Made by a program: the position numbers and the translations under genes
Part shown: positions 55,901 to 64,000 of the stretch, piece by piece
How positions within the stretch are numbered: position 1 is the stretch's first letter
Layout: every line of letters starts with the position of its first letter
Origin: Anas platyrhynchos
Taxonomy: Eukaryota; Chordata; Aves; Anseriformes; Anatidae
Assembly: GCF_047663525.1 (NCBI RefSeq)
Contig: NC_092592.1
Location: 23,022,501-23,086,500, forward strand
Direction of reading: 5' to 3'
DNA: 64,000 bases
The notes under the pieces: generated by a model
What the model was told of the DNA's origin: nothing
What the model saw: the letters and a program-made list of their open reading frames with translations, nothing else
Databases searched by the model: none

Positions 55901-58900
55901 AGACCTTGTGGTGAAGCAGCAGATGGCATATCTTTACTTCAGTAAGGCTTACTGACACTACCTCATAAGACATTTTCATTAACAATGAAAGAAACAAAGG
56001 CTAAATGAAACTACTCAAGACTCAATGCCAAAATGATCAAAAAAACCCCTCAGAGTTATCAATTACTTAGACTCACCCTAGAAATATATATTGAGAAGGA
56101 TTACTCAATGGTCTGTTCTAGCTCTGGCACTATTCATTTTTTTTTAATGATAGAATAGGTATCTCCCTTATAAAGTCTGAAAATAATACGAAAGTAGCGA
56201 GATGGAGCAAGGCTCAACACTGCAGCAGCTTCTTTGTAAAATTCAACAACTTTGGCAAATAGCGTCATGGTGAAAATACACAAGACAGAAGACCAAAGCC
56301 TCAGAGGTGTTTGCATTCTTCAGATGTGCTGATTTAAATAGGCAGCAAGTACCCGATAGCAATATGTAAGTGTATTTAAGGTGTCTAACTGACATTGAAA
56401 ACCCTTGTGCCACAGGGAATTTGTGCCATTGAGGAGTTAAGCCTGAAGTCTTCTGTCCACCAAAAAGAGACAGCTAAGGTAGCTGCGCCATAGGTAGCTC
56501 ATTTGTGCTTTCCCCCAGCCCCCAAGCTGCCAATAGATCTAAGTCTCCACTTCCCTTTGAATTCTGGTTTCTATGAACTTTTAGTTTTGATTTCTGTGCC
56601 ATTTATGCCATAAGCATAGACGTTTTGTTGACAACAGAACTGCCCCCCCAGTTGTCTGAGTTCCTAAGCTGATAATGAACCTGAGATGCATCTGGGGTGG
56701 GCTGAAGCTACAGGCATTTGTTGCTTAAACCATTACACAAGGTGTTACTCTAATTACTAGCGGAGCCCGCAGGGGGTGGATAGCAGCTCACAGCCCAGTG
56801 CAAAACAGCAGTCCCCTGCTTCAGAGATCAGATTAGCAATTGGGTGTAGAGCAGAAGGGAAAACAGGCTGGGCATGAGGGTGGTGGGGGACTGGACAGCA
56901 TGCTGGTGGGAAAGGAGCCCTTGCTTTTCCTGTCTGATCCTAGCACCTCAGCCTTGGCCATGCAGCCCCAGAAAGCATCTTTAACCCCTCCAGGCTTGAA
57001 GAGGCTTTTATTTTTAGAAAAAAAAAAAATCAGTGCCATATGCAGCTGTTTTAAGCAAAGACCAAAAAAAAAAAAAAAAAAAGGAAAAGAAAGAAAGGCT
57101 TATGAGGTTTATAAGCAGTGCAAATCCAGGGTTATTCCTTCACTAATGGGGTTTGTCTGGTGTTACCAGAATCTGAGCCTGGGCCACTGGTTACTGGGAA
57201 CACAATGGAATTTGAAGCCTAATTAACAAAAGAAATCCCTTCACCTGCCTTTAACCAGCACACATGTTTTCAATTGGGCTCACAGCCACAAGTGGCTAAA
57301 ATTGTGCTAAACAACTCTATTCAAGAGCATGTGGCAGAAAAATAGCCCCCTGAGTCACAAGCCAGAACCAGATGCTCAAGGGAGAACAACAATCAAAACA
57401 AGGCCATGCTCAGGGCTGCGGGTGAGGGGAAAGGGGAAGATAATTTTCCTAAGAGAAGACCTTAATGCCCCACAGCCTGGTTAGCTGGCAGGCATTACCA
57501 GGCTTGTGGGAAGATGCTGGGGCTTGTGCTGGTGACCACGCCAGCAAGGAGAGAGGGGAACAAGCATCTCCCTCCCCAATCCCTTGTATCCTCACTGTGT
57601 GCAGCCAGGACTCCCACACAGCCTCTTAGATAAAACCCATGCGCTCCCAAGTGGTGTGGCTAACGTCTTGTCCCTTTACCTCAGTAGGTAATTCAAAGGA
57701 AAATGTACAGCAAACATCTAGAAAAAGTAATAGCAGAGCCAAATCATTGACTGTTTGCTCCTCAAAACAAAAAGGTTTCCGTACCTTCTGAGGAAGACAG
57801 AAGTCTGCCAGCCACCTGATTGTACCCCATGACCGCGGTTTGCTCAGCAGCATTGCTGTATGTTGACTGCCCCAGGTCTAGCTCTTCAGATGCTCGTGGT
57901 GACAGACTGTAACAGCCTGCTACCTACTGTGACCCTGAATCAAAGGGCTCACAAGAATTACCGCTAGGCTGGAGTTGCTCCTCTTATGTAGTTGAAATGC
58001 AAATGTAAATGGCTAATTACAAACTCTTTTCATCCTTAGAAGGGAGCCTTTTAAGCGTCTATCTGCTAGTCACCAGCAAGCAGTTGCTTGCATTTTTTCT
58101 TATCTAGGAGGGGGAGAATGATAACATCACCTGAGCACCTTCCCCCCCACACAAAAACACACACACAAAAATAGGCCTCCCTAGCTAAACACCACTGGTG
58201 TTATCAAAGCCAGCTCTGCCAAGGACCTTCTCTTCCTGACAGCACAGCCTGGGGAGTAACGCCAGCCCCGTGCTGAAGCCGTGCAATGGAGAGGATGGAG
58301 CTGCACTGTGGCACCAGCAGCAGTCCTGCCCCAACCGTTACACAGTCACTGCAAGTGTTACCTGGAATTCTTCCAGCTCTAATTTCTGCTAGCAAATTAA
58401 AATAAGCTTTACTAACTTTAAGGTTGTTACAAGTCTACCGGAATTAAGCCTTGCAATACATATTTCATACAATAGCCATAGCCAAAAGCCAATGTGGAAG
58501 AAGCTGCAGCTTCTGATACCATCACACATCTTTGTAAAGATGGAATTGGATTACTGCAGAGATACACACTCCACCATGCCTCAAATGCTGCAAACACACG
58601 GGTGGAGAGGCAGCCAACCCGCTAAGCAAATCCACTCCACAGCCAAGCAGAGGGGAGCTGGGAATGCAGAAGGGGCAGGTTTCGCTTAGCCAAGTGCTTG
58701 AAAGCGACACTAGCTACGTGATCTGCCAATTCTGCCGGGGGCAAGTTTGGGATTCAGCCCAGCTTCTCAATAACCTCACACCGTGCCAAGGAATCTCATG
58801 CATGCTGTGCTGCTAATCAGTTGGCGTGGGTCCTGCTGGCTGCTCAGTCCCTGCCCTCACCTCCAGCTGGTGACAAGCAGAGGGGCTCCTGGGATGCCAA

Positions 58901-60104
58901 GCCTGTACCTACCAAACCTACTTCCAGAACAGATTGGCAGCCCTAGCTCTCTCCCCACAAAGGCTTTGTGTACCAGAAGGCCAATCTGACCAAAGCAGGA
59001 TTGCTGAGCTTCATTTCCTGCTGTAAGAGGGGTATGTGCTGCATGGCAGTGAGGAAGCAAAGACATCAGTGATGCATCCACCTTGGGCTATAATTTTTTT
59101 ACAAGTAGGTTTTCTCCCTTGGAAACATCCACAGAGTCCCTTATAAAGATGACAGTCAAGTCATAACATTGCCTACATCCTCAAATCCCCCATTCTTCTC
59201 CTTGCACTGTTGCTGATCACGATCCAGCCAAGCCTACAGACAAGCAATACCTGCCCCTTGATGTGGAGCATGGCTGGCAGCACCAGCAAGGAGTACAGAT
59301 GGACAGAACAACAGCAGGCCAGGAGCAAAGTGCTGGCCAGGCAGGATTAGCTAGGAGTATGAATCTGAGCACACGACTCATTCATGGGTGCGGATGGGAG
59401 CAGAATGAAGCTGCCTGCCTGCAGAATGAAGCTGGCTGGAAGAAAGGTTTCCTGATAAAAAGAGGGTGATGACAGATCTAAGAAGGCAGAGACAAGAAGT
59501 CTAGGATTTAGAAAGAAGGGTTGGGATTAAAGGACTTGGAATAGGATGCTTGAGGAAAGTATAGCAAAGCACGGAGAGACAAAAGGAAAGAACAGGATGA
59601 AGGACAGAGAGAAAGGAAAATGGGGAAGGTTTGGGGAGATAGGTCAGCATCAACCAGTGAGAAAGGTAGCACTTGTGTGGACGAGTGCACATGGAGCACA
59701 GCAGCCCTGCTGGTAATGTGACAAGGATGCCTTTCAGACACTGATGCCCAAATGCAGAAGCCTCCCTAAACCTCATCACTGCCACCTGGGTCAAGCCATC
59801 TACCAGTGGAAACATGCCTGTGGATGAACCATAAAAGGGGATGTTTTGCTAGATTATTTTTAATGTCATGATTAACATCAGTTCTTAAGTGAGCTGAGCT
59901 ATTGCAAGACTAGGGTCTCCTGGCAAAGCATACAGCACAAGCTCTCTGGGCATAAAGTGGACTTTTTCAAAATTTAAGTTTTAGTCCCTAGTTTCTAAAC
60001 CTGGGTTCACAACACCTTACCCCCCACCCTTCCCCAAGCTTAAATAGGAAGATGAGGAAGGAAAATTGTTTAACTGCCTCTTGTTGCTTTGAATGCTGCA
60101 GAAA
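52939..60104. other. Intergenic DNA, no gene seen
   Basis: Contains A-runs (53,229-53,243; about 57,063-57,082), T-runs (about 55,700-55,712) and a CA/CAAA-rich patch (58,141-58,170). ORFs such as 56,840-57,226 run through the A-runs and are not coding-like. Confidence 0.55.
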
Positions 60105-60174
60105 GCGTTAGGTCAGAGGTTGGACTCGATGATCTTGTCGTCTCTTCCAACCTAGAAATTCTGTGATTCTGTGA
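60105..60174 (+). mobile_element. CR1 LINE 3' tail fragment
   Basis: GGTTGGACTCGATGATCTTG, CTCTTCCAACCTAGAAATTC and TGTGATTCTGTG form the canonical avian CR1 3' end in forward orientation. Only about 70 bases remain. Confidence 0.88.
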
Positions 60175-60324
60175 AATGGAGGGGTTGGGCCAGTTGGCAC
60201 TGAACCTAAACAGACCTGACTTTTGCTTCATATACAAATCGTGTTAGAGCACAGGTCTATGTCTGGCTAGCAGAAAGAACAAGCAACACCTGAAAATAGG
60301 GAAGATGGTGGTTTTGAAAATTTT

Positions 60325-60422
60325 AGGCTGGGATTTTTGACCTTACAGTGGAGACTTCGGTACACCATTCCATTAATTTCAATGGATATCTAAATTCCCC
60401 AGTAGGCTTTGAATAACCTCAA
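60325..60422. mobile_element. Ancient palindromic MITE-like repeat
   Basis: A near-palindromic centre, CCATTAATTTCAATGG (60,370-60,385), is flanked by GGCTGGGATTTTTGACC on the left and AGGCTTTGAATAACCTCA on the right, which are imperfect inverted copies. The design matches a palindromic repeat family widespread in sauropsids; the name is not certain. Confidence 0.55.
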
Positions 60423-61398
60423 AGTTAAATTCTTATTATTTGGGGATATTTCCTTCACTTGACCTAGGTTTGTCCTTTCACAGTGAAAAGAAAAAGGTGA
60501 AAGGAGTGTTCTGTGCTTTCTGTTCAAAAAGAGCTGTGCAAAGGCTTCCTTGACAAAGTCTGCGGTGGTCATTGTCATGCTGCCTTCTCTCCCAAACACT
60601 CATCTCAAGCCCCCTGAACGCTATTTGCTTGCCATGTTGCTGACAGAGATTGTACAGATCGCTTGGGAGAGGACAGTAAATCATAACTATATGACAAGCT
60701 GCTTCTGACAGCATGTCCCTCTCGTCCTGTTCCTGCAGCCTTTTGGACTTTGTTTTATGTGTTTTTGTGGTCTGAAATATTCTATAAATCTCTTTGAACC
60801 TTTCAGAGCCTCCCTTTGTATCTCACTCACACAGTTCTGCAATTGGACTGGGAAGGTCCAGAGCTGACAACTTACTTATAGCCTGGCTGCAGTTACCGCA
60901 CCATTTCACTAAGCAGCCAGCTCCTCATTAATTTTCTGTATTAAACTTTTACGAAGAAAAAAAAATATTTGAGCAGCTATAGAAGATGCATAAAGAGCTG
61001 ACACAAAGCCTCAAGCTCAACACCTTTCCAACTGCAAAAACATCTCTATACTTCTGGTTATTTAAACAGAAGAGTTCTTCCTCAAAGAAAAGTAAACACT
61101 CAAAAATACAAGTTCTGTGAGGCAAAGCAGTTCACCTAGCACACAGCAGGGACTGAAGATTTCAGCATTTTCACTTTAAGTCAGCTTCTTCGTGCCCTCC
61201 TTTTTTTCCCCCCTCTGTAGGATATAGATATCATAGCAGGACTCATTCTCCTAGTTAAAAGTTATCTTTTTCTTACAGATATGTTTTTTCCACAAGGAAA
61301 AAGATACGTACTTTGTTTGAAAAGTGAAAATGGGGGTTGTACACTGAAAGGTAGGTTGGCTTGAGCAGTTCTGTAGATAAAACTAGTAATGAAGAAAG
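60423..61398. other. Intergenic DNA, no gene seen
   Basis: No coding signal or recognised repeat apart from short A- and T-runs (about 60,956-60,965 and 61,201-61,214). Confidence 0.55.
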
Positions 61399-61475
61399 TC
61401 ATAGAATCATAGAATCATAGAATATCCTGAGTTGGAAGGGACCCTTAAGGATCATCAAGTCCTTTCTCTGCTCTG
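61399..61475 (-). mobile_element. CR1 LINE 3' tail fragment
   Basis: Three tandem ATAGAATC units followed by GAGTTGGAAGGGACCC and AAGGATCATCAAGTCC are the reverse complement of a CR1 3' end. It is the best-preserved tail in the window and so probably among the youngest. Confidence 0.9.
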
Positions 61476-64000
61476 CAGCTGACTCCCACAGCTGATCTAC
61501 ATGTTGGGGTTTAATGCTAAGTTGTACACGTTTCACCACAAGCTCCCAGCTCTCCATTTTGCATCAATGTAAGTTCATCCCACAAGCTTATTGGCATGCA
61601 AGTAAGATGTACACTAGTGTCCAAGGCAGCTGAAATGGCTGAATTACAGCAAAGTCAAAACCCAACCAAGCAGTAAAAAGCTAACAAGGATGTAAGGGTA
61701 AATGCAAGGGACAGCAAGGAAACAAAGTGTAGGAAGAAGAGTGGCAAACAGTAGCAGGGGGACCATGCGAAGGATCGAGCATTGGCAATGCTAGAAAAAA
61801 CAAAGGTCAGATCCAGGGTCCACAAGGAATTAAACTAGCCATGGAAAGGGGAAGCAGCAAAGAAGTTAGAAAGGGAACAGATGTTTTATGGCCAGAGATG
61901 ACTGAGTAAGGAGAGGTATTTCTCTGCGTATGATCCTTTTGGTCTGTTTCATGTCGCTTGGGGAAGATACACAAGGAAGAGAGGCTGCTGAAATCTCCAC
62001 CTGTCAGCAATACTGCCAAAACCTTCATCAGTCTTGCATGTTATATTCTCTCCCTGACACCCTAGGAGGGGGTGAGATTACTTTGTTCACCCTTATCGCC
62101 CTGCTGAGACAGCGCTACGATATGTCACCCACTGCCAGCCACTCCTTGTCCCCATACTGTCCCTGCCCTGACAATCCCCCAGCACATGGGGAGGACACGG
62201 AACACACTGAGCTATGAGCAGAGTGGGATAGCAAATACCTGCAAATCCCCAGCAGCAATCCCCCTTTCTGCACCCACCCACCACCACTGTGCGTTATCCA
62301 TCTGGCAGATGTAGCTGCTAGGGGACACGGTAGCAGGCAGGAATGACCTAAACCCTACAGCACGTTTGTGATTGCTTGCAGAGGTTGGTAGTTCATCTCA
62401 GAGACCTGCATCACAGATATGCTCCCAGTCCTGTACAAGAAGTAAAGACATGCAGCTGTTCAGCTCAGGCTGGTAACACCGTGTCCCTCCCACAAGTAGG
62501 GATGGAGGTATGAGACAGGAGACCCTGTATCAAGAAAGGGTACTTTGGGGCTTAAGGCATGCAGCTTTTAGGACAATCAACCTCAAATCCCAGCTCTACT
62601 CCTCTCAAGAGTAGAGCTCTGCCCTTACTCTTTGCATTGGTTCACATCCACAGCTCCCATAGACCAGTCTCACCTGATTGTCTCTTAACACAACACACTA
62701 TGGCTTTGTGCTGAGCTGAGACTTTTGTAGAGGTCTAGGACACTCCAAGCAAATACATCCAAATCAGAAAGCATTAATTAGATTAGTTAAGACTTACTTC
62801 TTTAAAAAAAAAATAATAAATAAATCCATAAGAGTGAAGAAACAGAAAACTCAAGATGAATTGCTGTATTAATGCTATTCAAACAGCAAAGTCATATTCG
62901 ATATCCTGAATATAAAATTGAAACCTACGCAACCTATGCTCAGTTCTAAGAACATCTGAGAAATGTTGTTATCCATACTTGCATATACATTTCAGAACAT
63001 TGTAAGCTAATTTCATTACATTATTTACTCTTTAACAATTATTTCAATCATCTTTGAAATGGCTGAAACATATGGCTAACATATGGTTTATGTACATCCT
63101 TGTAAGACATGTGTAATGTCAGAATTATTTTAATCTTATCTGATTACATAATATTGAGCAGTACATTAGTAACATGTGTTTCATGATGTCCTCTTCTGTA
63201 TTAATGATATGAGGAAATGCATGAACATAAAAATCATGTGAAATGGAATAAAAGTGTTATGAGTTTAAAAAGGACAAGTTAGCCATGAAGCAATGACTAA
63301 CAGTGGCAAAGCACTTCCAGGTCTAAGGAACCTAAACTGATTAGCTGCAAAATGCTTTCACTTGAACATAGCAAAAACCTTGGAGACAAAGAAAAGGATT
63401 TTGTTCTTGAGTAAATACAGTTAGACACCAATTCGCAGTGGCTTTTATACCCTTCCTTATAAAGGGTTTAATTTTGAAATCATTCTAAAATAAAATAATA
63501 CCCTAATTTAATTCTTTAAAGCTCCATGAAAATGGTACTTATTACAGGTAAGACTACTAGGCAGCTGGGTTTCCTTGGAAATGAACTGTTTTTCTAGTCA
63601 GATTCTTTATCAGGGTGAATACTGCCCAGGCTGTGCAGACATCTGATATACCTGTAGGTCAAATGCTTCCTTGAAAGTACAGGAACTCATGCAGGGCTAC
63701 CTATGCAGCCAGAAGCCCTCTACACACATGTGAATCAACTCAGTAGCAACTCCCCTGAACATACATGCAGCTCTTTTGCTCAAGAAATTAAATCCCCGCA
63801 TCTTATTTAAATAAATAACATATGGAGCATACACACACACACAGTGTACCTGTATTTCCATGGTTCTGTGATATACTTCAATTTAAAAACAGTCACCTCT
63901 GAAAGCAGACCCTAAAATCCAATTCTACAGTCCAGCCACGTTTTAGATGCAATATTTTCCAAAACAAAGCTTTTCCTCTCCTCATACAGTAAGTAATCCA
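61476..64000. other. Intergenic DNA, no gene seen
   Basis: An A-rich patch lies at 62,801-62,825 and a short CA run at 63,831-63,843. ORFs at 61,807-62,287 show no recognisable family. The AT-rich part from 62,850 is described separately. Confidence 0.55.
62850..63480. promoter_or_regulatory. Candidate conserved noncoding element, distal
   Basis: About 630 bases of AT-rich, repeat-free sequence with ATTAAT, TAATTT and ATTACATAAT motifs, typical in texture of vertebrate developmental enhancers. About 36 kb above CXCL12. Function and conservation are not shown by sequence alone. Confidence 0.22.

Noticed and set aside
2186-57082. The many A- and T-runs of 15-24 bases as processed pseudogene tails
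   Set aside because: No gene-like sequence precedes any of them, and no target-site duplications were evident; avian CR1 lacks poly(A) tails.
28020-64000. TMEM72 or another neighbour of human CXCL12 within the window
   Set aside because: In human the next upstream gene is several hundred kb away, and I saw no exon resembling it here.
1-64000. CRISPR arrays, phage or defence islands, operons, tRNA or rRNA genes
   Set aside because: The sequence is vertebrate with intron-bearing gene structure; no regular spacer-repeat arrays or structural RNA genes were seen.

Overview
The window is vertebrate nuclear DNA, almost certainly from a bird. Several repeats look like the 3' ends of avian CR1 LINEs (for example at 42,297, 52,455, 60,105 and 61,399), and older sauropsid-type repeats lie between them. 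No bacterial-style gene packing, CRISPR array, tRNA or rRNA gene was seen. I cannot name the species from sequence alone.

One protein-coding gene is well supported: CXCL12 (SDF-1), on the minus strand. Its start codon is at 27,179. The coding exons are 27,119-27,179, 22,853-22,970 and 19,402-19,492, and these give an 89-residue alpha isoform. A fourth coding segment at 13,548-13,563 gives a 93-residue beta isoform ending in Arg-Phe-Lys-Met. The coding lengths (61, 118, 87/91 and 16 nt) and the phases join without a break. The alpha stop codon lies inside the 5' splice site used for beta, so the choice between cutting and not cutting that site sets the C-terminus. A CpG-rich promoter region covers about 26,280-27,690. 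The beta 3'UTR probably runs to about 9,640, and the alpha 3'UTR may run to about 17,140.

Layout: 1-9,640 is DNA downstream of CXCL12 with simple repeats, one ancient CR1, a pyrimidine-rich stretch and a conserved-looking AT-rich block. 9,640-27,260 is the CXCL12 transcription unit. 27,260-28,020 is its 5' flank. 28,020-64,000 is upstream DNA without a convincing gene: CR1 fragments, palindromic ancient repeats, microsatellites, and AT-rich blocks that could be conserved regulatory elements.

I found no new multi-gene system. The most useful observations are the complete alpha/beta switch, the lack of a recognisable gamma exon, a G16 run just upstream of the exon 3 acceptor, an old repeat inside the probable alpha 3'UTR, candidate noncoding regulatory blocks, and one weak exon-like ORF near 48.7 kb.
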